Below are positions 17,275 to 25,565 of a stretch of DNA of 64,000 bases, in pieces (the first letter of the stretch is position 1; every line of letters starts with the position of its first letter). This DNA is from Cellvibrionaceae bacterium AOL6 (GTDB lineage Bacteria; Pseudomonadota; Gammaproteobacteria; Pseudomonadales; Cellvibrionaceae): the NCBI GenBank assembly GCA_003265435.1, contig NOXC01000012.1:1-64000 (forward strand). The letters are read 5' to 3'. A program made the position numbers and the translations under genes. Below the pieces are notes generated by a model. It was not told where the DNA came from, ran no database searches, and saw only the letters and a program-made list of their open reading frames with translations.

Positions 17275-18666
17275 ATGTTTGATAATCTGTCAGATCGCTT
17301 GAATCGCGCACTGAAAAAAGTCAGTGGCAAGGCGAGAATCTCCCACGACAACGTCCAGGAGACCCTGCGCGAGGTGCGTAAGGCCCTGCTCGAAGCGGAC
17401 GTGGCCTTGCCGGTCGTAAAAGAATTTATCAATCACGTGCGCAAGCGCGCCGTGGGGCAGGAAGTCTCTCGCGCCCTGAACCCGGGCCAGCAGTTCCTCA
17501 AAATCGTTGAAGCCGAGCTGACCCAGCTGATGGGTGAGGCCAATGAAGGCTTGGATCTGGCGCAGCAGCCACCGGCCATTGTCTTGATGGCGGGTCTGCA
17601 AGGTGCGGGTAAAACCACCACGGTGGCGAAACTGGCGCGCTTCCTCAAAGAGAAACAAAAGAAAAAGGTGATGGTTGTCAGTGCGGACGTCTATCGTCCA
17701 GCGGCGATCAAGCAGCTCGAGACCCTCGCTCAGGAAGTGGAAGTCGAGTTCTTCCCGTCAAATGAAAACCAGAAGCCGGTCGACATCGCACGCGATGCGC
17801 TCGCGCAGGCCAAAAAGGTCGCCGCGGATGTGCTGCTTGTCGATACCGCGGGCCGCCTGCACATTGATGACACCTTGATGGAAGAGATTCAGTCCCTGCA
17901 CAAGGCGCTGAACCCCATCGAGACCCTGTTCGTCATCGACGCCATGATCGGTCAGGATGCGGTGAACACGGCCAAAGCCTTCAACGAGGCCCTGCCGTTG
18001 ACCGGTGTGGTGCTGACGAAAATTGATGGTGATGCGCGCGGTGGTGCAGCGCTATCGGTGCGTCACATCACGGGCAAGCCGATCAAATTCCTCGGTTCCG
18101 GTGAGAAGACCGAAGCGCTCGAAGCCTTCCACCCGGATCGTATCGCCTCGCGTATTCTCGGCATGGGCGACGTGCTCAGCCTGATTGAAGAAGCCGAACA
18201 AAAGATTGATAAGGCCAAGGCCGAAAAACTTGTCGAAAAGGTACAGAAGGGCAAGCGATTTGACCTCGAAGATCTGCGCGACCAGTTTCAGCAGATGCAG
18301 AACATGGGCGGCATGGCCTCCATGTTGGAAAAGCTGCCCGGCATGGGCGGCATGGCGCAGATGGCAGAACAGGCCAATATCGGTGCCCAGTTCAAACAGA
18401 TGGAAGCGATCATCAATTCGATGACGCCCGACGAGCGCCGCAATCCAGATCTGCTCAATGGTTCGCGTAAACGTCGCATCACGGCCGGTTCCGGCACCCA
18501 GATTCAGGATCTGAATCGCCTGCTCAAGCAACACAAGCAGATGGCGAAGATGATGAAGAAAATGAAGGGCGGTGGCATGGCCAAGATGATGCGCGGCATG
18601 GGTGGCGCATTCCCCGGTGGTGGCGGTGGCTTGCCTCCTATGGGCGGGGGTGGATTTCCGCAATAG
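17275..18666 (+). CDS. ffh: Ffh, signal recognition particle GTPase
   Basis: 463 residues from ATG 17275 (MFDNLSDRLNRALKKVSG), the conserved Ffh start; a GTG-type upstream extension at 17242 is not conserved. N domain 1-90, NG GTPase 95-295 with G-L-Q-G-A-G-K-T-T-T, D-T-A-G-R and T-K-I-D-G-D-A-R-G-G, then the Met-rich M domain that binds signal sequences and 4.5S RNA. The C-terminal tail is a long Gly/Met-rich low-complexity run. It targets inner-membrane proteins co-translationally. It is followed by the rpsP operon. Confidence 0.98.
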   Translation: MFDNLSDRLNRALKKVSGKARISHDNVQETLREVRKALLEADVALPVVKEFINHVRKRAVGQEVSRALNPGQQFLKIVEAELTQLMGEANEGLDLAQQPPAIVLMAGLQGAGKTTTVAKLARFLKEKQKKKVMVVSADVYRPAAIKQLETLAQEVEVEFFPSNENQKPVDIARDALAQAKKVAADVLLVDTAGRLHIDDTLMEEIQSLHKALNPIETLFVIDAMIGQDAVNTAKAFNEALPLTGVVLTKIDGDARGGAALSVRHITGKPIKFLGSGEKTEALEAFHPDRIASRILGMGDVLSLIEEAEQKIDKAKAEKLVEKVQKGKRFDLEDLRDQFQQMQNMGGMASMLEKLPGMGGMAQMAEQANIGAQFKQMEAIINSMTPDERRNPDLLNGSRKRRITAGSGTQIQDLNRLLKQHKQMAKMMKKMKGGGMAKMMRGMGGAFPGGGGGLPPMGGGGFPQ

Positions 18667-18762
18667 CACTTTGATTGATTAAGGGCTATACAGGCTGAAA
18701 ACTTTCCTTTAAAATACGCCGCCTTTCGCAGGGTGGTCTATTTTTTGAACACTTTTTGCCAG

Positions 18763-18794
18763 ACTTTCCGAACGGAAAGCCCTGCTCGGAAAGT
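18763..18794 (+). promoter_or_regulatory. Competing hairpins in the rpsP leader
   Basis: ACTTTCCGA (18763-18771) can pair with TCGGAAAGT (18786-18794), or CTTTCCG can pair with the closer CGGAAAG at 18773-18779. The two structures are mutually exclusive. The position 57-88 bases upstream of the rpsP ATG suggests a leader or attenuator of the ribosomal operon. Confidence 0.4.
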
Positions 18795-18850
18795 CGTAAC
18801 TGAAGACGGCTTTAATAAGACTGCTTTAAAGAGATATCAGGAATTACTAC

Positions 18851-19096
18851 ATGGTTACCATCAGATTGGCTCGTGGCGGCTCTAAGAAGCGCCCTTTTTA
18901 CCACGTAAACGTGACTGACAGCCGCAAATCACGCGACGGTCGTTACATTGAGCGCCTGGGTTTCTTCAACCCTATCGCACGTGGTCAGGAAGAGCGTATT
19001 CGCATTGACGCCGAGCGTGTTGAATATTGGGTTTCTCAAGGCGCACAGTGCTCTGATCGCGTTAAGAAGCTGATGAAAGAGGCTACTGCAGCCTAA
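18851..19096 (+). CDS. rpsP: Ribosomal protein bS16
   Basis: 81 residues, the normal length, with the conserved N-terminus [17 protein letters not shown]. It binds 16S rRNA in 30S assembly. First gene of the rpsP-rimM-trmD-rplS operon. Confidence 0.99.
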   Translation: MVTIRLARGGSKKRPFYHVNVTDSRKSRDGRYIERLGFFNPIARGQEERIRIDAERVEYWVSQGAQCSDRVKKLMKEATAA

Positions 19097-19098
19097 TT

Positions 19099-19647
19099 GT
19101 GGTGAGTACTGCCTCAACCGAGTTGAGCCAGGCCGGAAAAATATCCGGTGTGTTTGGCATCAAAGGCTGGTTGAAAGTGCAGTCCTTTACCGAGCCCGCA
19201 GACAATCTGTTCGACTACCAACCCTGGCTTATTAAAGGCCGAGAGGGTTGGGAAGAACTGAAGCTGGAGCGGGTCCAGCGCCATAAAGGCGGCTGGATAG
19301 TGAAGCTTGAGGGCGTGGATGATCGCAATCAGGCGGAGCTGTACAAATTAAAGAGCATTCATGTTTCGCGCGCGCACTTTGCCGAACTGGATGAGGGTGA
19401 GTACTACTGGCACCAGTTGATGGGCCTGGCGGTATTCACTCAAGCCGACAGCGCGGATGAACGCACGCGCCTCGGTACCGTGAAAGCATTGATGGAAACC
19501 GGCGCGAACGATGTGCTGGTGGTCGAGGCGGACGCAGACAGTGTCGATGATCGGGAACGTTTGATTCCCTACGTGCCAGGGCAGTTTGTACTGGAGGTCG
19601 ACCTCGAAGCCGGTGCCGTGCTGGTGGATTGGCATCTCGATGACTGA
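19099..19647 (+). CDS. rimM: RimM, 16S rRNA processing and 30S maturation factor
   Basis: 182 residues starting at GTG 19099 (a second GTG at 19102), 2 bases after the rpsP stop. It has the N-terminal RimM beta-barrel ([15 protein letters not shown]) and the C-terminal PRC domain (about residues 95-180). It binds S19 in the 30S head during assembly. The 3' end overlaps the trmD start by 8 bases. Confidence 0.97.
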   Translation: MVSTASTELSQAGKISGVFGIKGWLKVQSFTEPADNLFDYQPWLIKGREGWEELKLERVQRHKGGWIVKLEGVDDRNQAELYKLKSIHVSRAHFAELDEGEYYWHQLMGLAVFTQADSADERTRLGTVKALMETGANDVLVVEADADSVDDRERLIPYVPGQFVLEVDLEAGAVLVDWHLDD

Positions 19648-20410
19648 GGTGACGGCATCCGCGGCGCACAGGGTCGCTGTGGTGACACTGTTTCCGGAAA
19701 TGTTCACGGCACTGACCGAGAGCGGTATTACGCGTCGAGCGATGGAGCTGGGTTTGCTGGAGTTAACCTTGATTAACCCGCGCCAGTTCACGACGGATCG
19801 GCATCAAACCGTGGACGATCGCCCTTATGGTGGCGGCCCGGGCATGGTGATGCGTGTTGAGCCGCTTGCGGCGGCAACACAGGCGGCACTGGACTGGCTC
19901 GATTGCAGCCGTAGTGAAGCCTCAGTGATCTACTTGAGCCCCCAGGGGCGACCGCTGACAGCCAGCGGCGTAGATGAGCTGGAACAAAGAACGCGCCTGG
20001 TAATGATCTGTGGTCGTTACGAGGGCATAGATGAGCGCTTTATCGAAGCGTTCGTCGACGAAGAGTGGTCCATTGGAGATTATGTGTTAAGTGGCGGTGA
20101 GCTCCCGGCGATGGTGATGCTCGATGCCATGATTCGCAAACTCCCCGGGGCGCTGGGTGATGCGCAGTCTGCGGTGCAGGATTCCTACGAAGAGGGTCTG
20201 CTCGACTGCCCACATTACACTCGGCCCGAGTCGGTATTAGACAAACCCGTACCGGCGGTATTGCTGTCGGGTGATCACGAAAAAATTCGCCAATGGCGAC
20301 TGAAGCAGTCTCTGGGGCGCACCTGGTTGCGACGTCCGGACCTGATTGAAGCATTAACCTTGAGTGATGAGCAGCATGCTCTGCTCAAGGCGTTTAAAGA
20401 CGAAATTTAA
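19640..20410 (+). CDS. trmD: TrmD, tRNA (guanine-N1-)-methyltransferase
   Basis: 256 residues from ATG 19640 ([11 protein letters not shown]), which overlaps the rimM stop. Conserved features are V-V-T-L-F-P-E-M-F, the trefoil-knot segment with Y-L-S-P-Q-G-R and the [11 protein letters not shown] loop. It methylates G37 next to the anticodon using S-adenosylmethionine, which prevents +1 frameshifting. Translational coupling to rimM is likely. Confidence 0.98.
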   Translation: MTEVTASAAHRVAVVTLFPEMFTALTESGITRRAMELGLLELTLINPRQFTTDRHQTVDDRPYGGGPGMVMRVEPLAAATQAALDWLDCSRSEASVIYLSPQGRPLTASGVDELEQRTRLVMICGRYEGIDERFIEAFVDEEWSIGDYVLSGGELPAMVMLDAMIRKLPGALGDAQSAVQDSYEEGLLDCPHYTRPESVLDKPVPAVLLSGDHEKIRQWRLKQSLGRTWLRRPDLIEALTLSDEQHALLKAFKDEI

Positions 20411-20419
20411 TTTAATTGT

Positions 20420-20439
20420 TGGCGCTGGTATCGGTGCCA
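20420..20439 (+). promoter_or_regulatory. Small hairpin in the trmD-rplS spacer
   Basis: TGGCGC (20420-20425) pairs with GTGCCA (20434-20439) with one G-T pair and an 8-base loop. It lies just before the AGGAG ribosome site (20448-20452) of rplS. It might modulate L19 translation, but evidence is only the pairing. Confidence 0.3.
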
Positions 20440-20459
20440 GGCCAAAGTAGGAGCGAGTC

Positions 20460-20816
20460 ATGAGTTCTAAGAACTTGATTATCCAAGAGCTGGAAAAGGA
20501 ACAGTTGAACAACGACCTTCCTGAATTCAGCACAGGTGATACTGTTGTTGTACAGGTTAAAGTAAAAGAAGGCGAGCGCGAGCGTTTGCAGGCTTTTGAA
20601 GGCTTTGTTCTGTCTAAGCGTAACCGTGGTCTGAATTCTGCGTTCACGGTTCGCAAGATTTCTCACGGTGTGGGCGTTGAGCGTACTTTCCAGACGCACA
20701 GCAAGCAGATCGACAGCATCACTGTGAAGCGCCGTGGTGACGTGCGTCAGGCGAAAATCTACTACATGCGTGAACTCACTGGTAAGGCTGCGCGTATCAA
20801 GGAAAAACTCAACTGA
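20460..20816 (+). CDS. rplS: Ribosomal protein bL19
   Basis: 118 residues with the L19 signature [16 protein letters not shown] and [11 protein letters not shown]. The AGGAG site is 7 bases upstream of the ATG. Located at the 30S/50S interface. Last gene of the operon, followed by a strong terminator. Confidence 0.99.
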   Translation: MSSKNLIIQELEKEQLNNDLPEFSTGDTVVVQVKVKEGERERLQAFEGFVLSKRNRGLNSAFTVRKISHGVGVERTFQTHSKQIDSITVKRRGDVRQAKIYYMRELTGKAARIKEKLN

Positions 20817-20840
20817 GTTGTGCCTCGGTAGTCAAAAAAG

Positions 20841-20866
20841 CGCTCCCATCTGGAGCGTTTTTTTTT
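20841..20866 (+). terminator. Intrinsic terminator of the rpsP-rplS operon
   Basis: CGCTCC (20841-20846) pairs with GGAGCG (20852-20857) around a 5-base loop, followed by nine T. Confidence 0.92.
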
Positions 20867-20913
20867 GCCTTTTCGTTTATTCTGTTGAGCTCTAATCGGA
20901 CTTCGGCAGGACT

Positions 20914-21846
20914 ATGTGCGCAGACCGCGCCTCAAATGGCGTCAGCCCTGTAGACCAAGGGCATATTGATGAGTACCTCGACCATCTTTGGACGGAAAAG
21001 GGGCTCAGCGACAACACGCTTGCGGCGTATCGGCGTGATTTGACGTCGCTGGCATCGTGGCTGTCAGCACAGACTTCATCGTTTCTGGACGCGAGTACGG
21101 CGGATATTCAGGCTTTTCTTGCTCATCTTTATCAAGCCCGAAAACTCAGTGCGGCCAGTGCCGCTCGCCAGCTCAGTTGTATTCGTAGTTTTTATCTCTT
21201 TCAAGTTGGGAAGGGGCGGCTGCTCGATTCGCCCGCGGCTTTGGTGGACAACCCGAAGCTTGGCCGGCGATTGCCCAAGACCCTGTCTGAAACCGATGTG
21301 GAAGCGCTGTTGAGCGCGCCTCTGGCTCATGCCGAGGACCCTCTCGCCCAGCGAGATGCGGCGATGCTGGAACTGCTCTATGCTTGTGGTTTAAGGGTTA
21401 GCGAGCTTGTAGGCTTGCGGATTGACCAGGTCAACCTGCGTCAGGGCGTGGTCCGTGTCGAAGGCAAGGGGCGGAAAGAACGCCTGGTGCCGATGGGCGA
21501 GGAGGCGGAGCATCAATTGACGGCGTTTCTTCGCTCTGGGCGCAGTCTTCTTTTGGGGGCTCAGCCGAGCGATGTGGTGTTCCCGAGCCGTCGAGGGCAG
21601 CAGATGACGCGCCAGACCTTTTGGTATCGTATACGCCATTGGGCAGAGCAAGCCGGGATTCGGGCGCCATTATCGCCCCATACTCTGCGACATGCTTTTG
21701 CCACTCATCTACTGAATCACGGAGCTGATCTGCGCGCCGTGCAAATGTTGCTGGGACATAGTAGTGTATCGACCACTCAAATTTACACGCATGTGGCGCA
21801 GGAGCGATTAAAACAGCTCCACGCGCGACATCATCCGCGAGGCTAA
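20914..21846 (+). CDS. xerD: XerD, site-specific tyrosine recombinase
   Basis: 310 residues. N-terminal core-binding SAM-like domain (about 15-105), C-terminal catalytic domain with Arg in GLRVSELVGL, Lys in GKGRKERLVP, H-x-x-R in PHTLRHAFATHLLNHGADLR, His in LLGHSS and the nucleophile Tyr in TQIYTHV. With XerC it resolves chromosome dimers at dif. Followed by dsbC, as in many gammaproteobacteria (xerD-dsbC-recJ neighbourhood). Confidence 0.95.
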   Translation: MCADRASNGVSPVDQGHIDEYLDHLWTEKGLSDNTLAAYRRDLTSLASWLSAQTSSFLDASTADIQAFLAHLYQARKLSAASAARQLSCIRSFYLFQVGKGRLLDSPAALVDNPKLGRRLPKTLSETDVEALLSAPLAHAEDPLAQRDAAMLELLYACGLRVSELVGLRIDQVNLRQGVVRVEGKGRKERLVPMGEEAEHQLTAFLRSGRSLLLGAQPSDVVFPSRRGQQMTRQTFWYRIRHWAEQAGIRAPLSPHTLRHAFATHLLNHGADLRAVQMLLGHSSVSTTQIYTHVAQERLKQLHARHHPRG

Positions 21847-21887
21847 GGGCCCTGCGGTATGCGATTAACTCAGAGAAAGTGAAGACC

Positions 21888-22658
21888 ATGCGATTGACGA
21901 CAGTACTGAAAAAATGCCTTCCCGTTGCGCTCGTGTTAGCCATGATGCCAGCGTGTGCGGAAAAAAAGGACGCCGCAAGCAGCGCGGACACGGCGGGCGT
22001 AGAAGCCACCATCTTAGCCAAGCTTCAGGCCGCCAGACCTGACTTGAATTTCCATAGCGTGATCGCCACTCCGGCTGCCGGGCTCTATGAAGTCAGCATT
22101 GCTCAGGGCGGTGTGGTGTACGTGCATGAAAGTGGTGAGTTTTTCGTCGCCGGAGAGCTGTACCAGGTGCAAGCGCAGGGTGTTTTGAATTTGACAGAGC
22201 AGCGTCGCGCTGGTGAGCGTGCCGAGGCGCTGGCCGGCTTGAACGGGGACCAGTTGATCCAGTTCAAGGCGAAGGACGAAAAGGCTCAAATCTTTGTCTT
22301 TACTGACGTCGATTGTGGATACTGCCGCATGCTGCATCAGGAAGTGCCGCGCCTGAACGAGCTAGGCGTCACGGTGAACTACCTCGCTTTCCCCCGCGCG
22401 GGAATCGGCTCGGATGTCTACCGCAGAATGGCCTCAGCCTGGTGCTCAGACGACCCACAGGCCTCTATGACAACGCTGAAGAACGGCGGCACGATTCCAC
22501 GCAACACCTGTGCGACCCACCCAGTGGGTGATCAGTATGCATTGGGCCAGAAGCTGGGTGTCAATGGCACACCTGCGATCCTGTTGAGCAATGGCACGCT
22601 GATTCCCGGATACAAGCCGGCTGACGAACTGGTCAAAATGCTCGATATCGGCGCCTGA
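21888..22658 (+). CDS. dsbC: DsbC-type periplasmic disulphide isomerase
   Basis: About 256 residues from ATG 21888 (a GTG at 21879 is also in frame). A signal peptide spans residues 1-26; a Cys near the cleavage site does not make a convincing lipobox. An N-terminal dimerisation domain is followed by a thioredoxin domain with active site C-G-Y-C (D-V-D-C-G-Y-C-R) and a cis-Pro in V-N-G-T-P-A. It isomerises wrong disulphides in the periplasm. It lies in the xerD-hom interval, as in other gammaproteobacteria. Confidence 0.93.
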   Translation: MRLTTVLKKCLPVALVLAMMPACAEKKDAASSADTAGVEATILAKLQAARPDLNFHSVIATPAAGLYEVSIAQGGVVYVHESGEFFVAGELYQVQAQGVLNLTEQRRAGERAEALAGLNGDQLIQFKAKDEKAQIFVFTDVDCGYCRMLHQEVPRLNELGVTVNYLAFPRAGIGSDVYRRMASAWCSDDPQASMTTLKNGGTIPRNTCATHPVGDQYALGQKLGVNGTPAILLSNGTLIPGYKPADELVKMLDIGA

Positions 22659-22675
22659 TGGGCGCCAGGCCTGTG

Positions 22676-22692
22676 ATCCGAGCCTCTCGGAT
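22676..22692 (+). other. Hairpin between dsbC and hom
   Basis: ATCCGAG (22676-22682) and CTCGGAT (22686-22692) pair around CCT. There is no T run, so it may be part of the hom leader rather than a terminator. Confidence 0.35.
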
Positions 22693-22812
22693 TGACAGCA
22701 ACGGGCCGTCTCAGTAAGGTTGCCCCCTTTTATATTCAGCCCGGGTGGCGTTCGTTGTGAGCGCCCAACCTCTGCGTTGTGTCCGGGCATTTGTCACTTT
22801 GAGGAATCTTCT

Positions 22813-24126
22813 TTGAAACGCGTAAATATAGGTATCTGCGGCCTGGGTACGGTGGGCAGCGGCACCTTTAATGTGATCCGCCGTAATCTCGATCAAATCA
22901 ACGCCCGGGCGCAGTGCGACATCGTGATTTCTCATATTGGTGCGCGACGTGACAATCCAAATTGCGATACCGGTGACGTCAAAGTCAGCCGTGACATCTT
23001 CGCTGTGCCTGCTGACCCCGAAGTGCATATTGTCGTCGAGCTGATCGGCGGCACTACCGTGGCCAAAGAGTTGGTCGAGGCGGCTTTACGTCAGGGTAAG
23101 CACGTGGTCACGGCGAACAAGGCGCTGATTGCCGAGTTCGGTAACGAGCTGTTTTCACTTGCGGCAGAACACGATGTGACGCTGTCGTACGAGGCGGCTG
23201 TGGCCGGGGGCATCCCGATCATTTCGGCGCTGCGAGAAGGGCTTTCAGCGAATAAAATCGAGTGGTTGGCAGGCATCATCAACGGCACTGGGAACTTCAT
23301 TCTGACCGAAATGCGCGATAAGAAGCGCGAGTTTGATGATGTGCTCGCCGAGGCGCAAGCGCTGGGCTATGCCGAAGCCGACCCGACCTTCGATGTTGAA
23401 GGGATCGATGCGGCGCACAAGCTGGTGATTTTGGCATCCTTGGCGTTCGGGATGCCGCTTCAGTATGACAAAGTGTTCTGCGAAGGTATCAGCCGCATCA
23501 AACCCGTGGATGTGGAGTACGCCAACCAGCTTGGCTACCGCATCAAGCACCTTGGTGTGGCTCGCCACATCGAAGGAAAAGGTATCGAGCTGCGTGTGCA
23601 TCCGACGCTGATCCCCGAATCACGCCTTATTGCGAATGTGGACGGTGTGATGAATGCGGTACTGGTGAAAGGCAACGCGGTAGGGCCCACACTGTTCTAC
23701 GGCGCGGGCGCCGGTGCTGAGCCGACCGCATCCGCAGTGGTGTCTGATATTGTGCGTGTGGCGCGCAACCTCGCAGGAAAAGCGAGCAGTTTGGCGATGG
23801 TGCCGAGCCTGGGCTTCAGTGAGCGTGCGCTGCAGGATGAAACCATTTTGCCTATTACGGAAGCTGAGACGGCTTATTATTTACGTGTTTCAGTGGAAGA
23901 CAAGCCGGGCGCGTTGTCGCGCATCGCTCAGATACTCAGTGACGCGGGCATCAGCATCGAGGCGTTGATTCAGAAAGAGCCACACGAAGACGAGGAAACG
24001 GTTCCGCTGATCATGCTGACCAACCGAGTCGTGGAAAAACGCATCAATGCCGCAATCGAAAGCATCGAAGCATTGGATACAGTTGATGGCGACGTGGTGC
24101 GTATCCGCGTTGAGTCCCTCAAGTAA
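22813..24126 (+). CDS. hom: Homoserine dehydrogenase
   Basis: 437 residues from TTG 22813, chosen because GAGGA (22801-22805) lies 7 bases upstream and the protein then begins KRVNIGICGLGTVGSGT, the usual start. An upstream ATG at 22720 adds a non-conserved leader. NAD(P)-binding Rossmann fold at the N-terminus, catalytic/dimer domain with G-I-I-N-G-T-G-N-F-I, and a C-terminal ACT domain for feedback control (about 350-430). It reduces aspartate semialdehyde to homoserine for threonine and methionine. Followed by thrC 14 bp later. Confidence 0.96.
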   Translation: MKRVNIGICGLGTVGSGTFNVIRRNLDQINARAQCDIVISHIGARRDNPNCDTGDVKVSRDIFAVPADPEVHIVVELIGGTTVAKELVEAALRQGKHVVTANKALIAEFGNELFSLAAEHDVTLSYEAAVAGGIPIISALREGLSANKIEWLAGIINGTGNFILTEMRDKKREFDDVLAEAQALGYAEADPTFDVEGIDAAHKLVILASLAFGMPLQYDKVFCEGISRIKPVDVEYANQLGYRIKHLGVARHIEGKGIELRVHPTLIPESRLIANVDGVMNAVLVKGNAVGPTLFYGAGAGAEPTASAVVSDIVRVARNLAGKASSLAMVPSLGFSERALQDETILPITEAETAYYLRVSVEDKPGALSRIAQILSDAGISIEALIQKEPHEDEETVPLIMLTNRVVEKRINAAIESIEALDTVDGDVVRIRVESLK

Positions 24127-24140
24127 GGGGAGGTAGCAGG

Positions 24141-25538
24141 ATGAAATATATCAGTACACGCGGTCAGTCACCGGCGCTGGAATTTGAAGATGTGGTTCTG
24201 ACTGGGCTGGCGAGCGACGGCGGCCTCTATGTGCCGCAGAGCATCCCTCAGTTTTCCAAAGAAGAGATCGCCTCTTGGGCGGGCTTGAGCTATCAGGAAT
24301 TGGCGTTACGGGTGATGAGCCCCTTCGTCGCAGGCAGCATCCCCGAGGATGACCTTAAAGATTTGATCGCCCGCTCCTACAGCGGATTCCGTCACGACGC
24401 GATTGTGCCTTTGGTGCAAACCGGTCACAACGAATGGATTCTGGAATTGTTCCAGGGGCCTACGCTGGCCTTTAAAGACGTCGCACTTCAGTTTCTGGGG
24501 AACCTCCTGGACTATGTGCTGAAAAAGCGCAACCAGAAAGTGGTGATCATGGGGGCCACCTCTGGTGACACCGGTTCGGCTGCGATCGAAGGTTGTCGCC
24601 ATTGCGATAACGTCGATATTTTCATTTTGCACCCGCACCAGCGCGTGTCGGAAGTGCAGCGTCGCCAGATGACCACGGTCATTGAAAATAATGTGCATAA
24701 CATCGCCCTAGAAGGGAATTTTGATGATTGCCAGACTCTTGTTAAACAGAGTTTTGCCGATCAGAGTTTCCTGCCTGAGGGCCGGCAGCTTGTGGCGGTC
24801 AACTCGATCAACTGGGCGCGCATCATGGCTCAGATCGTTTATTACTTCTATGCCGCGTTGAGCCTTGGGGCACCGCATCGACCTGTGAGCTTCTCTGTTC
24901 CTACTGGAAACTTCGGTGACATTTTTGCCGGCTATATTGCCAAGCGCATGGGCCTGCCAGTGGAGCAGCTCGTGATCGCGACCAATAGCAATGACATCCT
25001 GCACCGTTGTCTCAGTGACAATGACCACAGTCGCAAGGCGCTGCAGCATACGCTGTCGCCAAGCATGGACATTATGGTGTCGAGTAACTTCGAACGGATG
25101 TTGTTCGATCTGTACGATCGCGACGGCGATAAAATTCGCGGCTTGATGGACGACTTCAAAAGTGGCGCGATGACATTAGATGCGTCCGCACTTGAGCGCG
25201 CACGCACGCTGTTCTCCAGCTATCGCTTGGATGACGAGGGCGTGATTGACGTTATTCGCGACGTTTTTGAGCGCTGTGAATACCTGCTTGATCCGCACAC
25301 AGCGATTGGTGTGGCGGCGGCACGTGCAACGCGACGCTCGGCTGATGTGCCCATGGTGTGCCTTGCGACGGCGCACCCCGCGAAGTTCCCGGAAGCCGTG
25401 CGTAAGGCGGGCCAGAGCAAGGACCCCGTTTTGCCGCATCATATGGCGGACCTGTTCGACCGCGAAGAAAAGTACAGCGTGCTGGCCAATGACGCGGCCG
25501 CGGTGCATCAATTTATCGCAGATAATATCCGCGCATAA
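24141..25538 (+). CDS. thrC: Threonine synthase
   Basis: 465 residues with the PLP-binding Lys in P-T-L-A-F-K-D-V-A and the phosphate-binding glycine-rich loop later on. It converts phosphohomoserine to threonine. The N-terminus M-K-Y-I-S-T-R-G is conserved. It is in an operon with hom, 14 bp upstream; no thrB gene is here. Confidence 0.97.
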   Translation: MKYISTRGQSPALEFEDVVLTGLASDGGLYVPQSIPQFSKEEIASWAGLSYQELALRVMSPFVAGSIPEDDLKDLIARSYSGFRHDAIVPLVQTGHNEWILELFQGPTLAFKDVALQFLGNLLDYVLKKRNQKVVIMGATSGDTGSAAIEGCRHCDNVDIFILHPHQRVSEVQRRQMTTVIENNVHNIALEGNFDDCQTLVKQSFADQSFLPEGRQLVAVNSINWARIMAQIVYYFYAALSLGAPHRPVSFSVPTGNFGDIFAGYIAKRMGLPVEQLVIATNSNDILHRCLSDNDHSRKALQHTLSPSMDIMVSSNFERMLFDLYDRDGDKIRGLMDDFKSGAMTLDASALERARTLFSSYRLDDEGVIDVIRDVFERCEYLLDPHTAIGVAAARATRRSADVPMVCLATAHPAKFPEAVRKAGQSKDPVLPHHMADLFDREEKYSVLANDAAAVHQFIADNIRA

Positions 25539-25565
25539 ACGGCGTGTGCTGAGCGTGTCGACGCT

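Noticed and set aside
18052-18669. 205-residue open frame antisense to ffh
   Set aside because: It is a shadow of the GC-rich Ffh coding sequence with no ribosome site and no recognisable domain.
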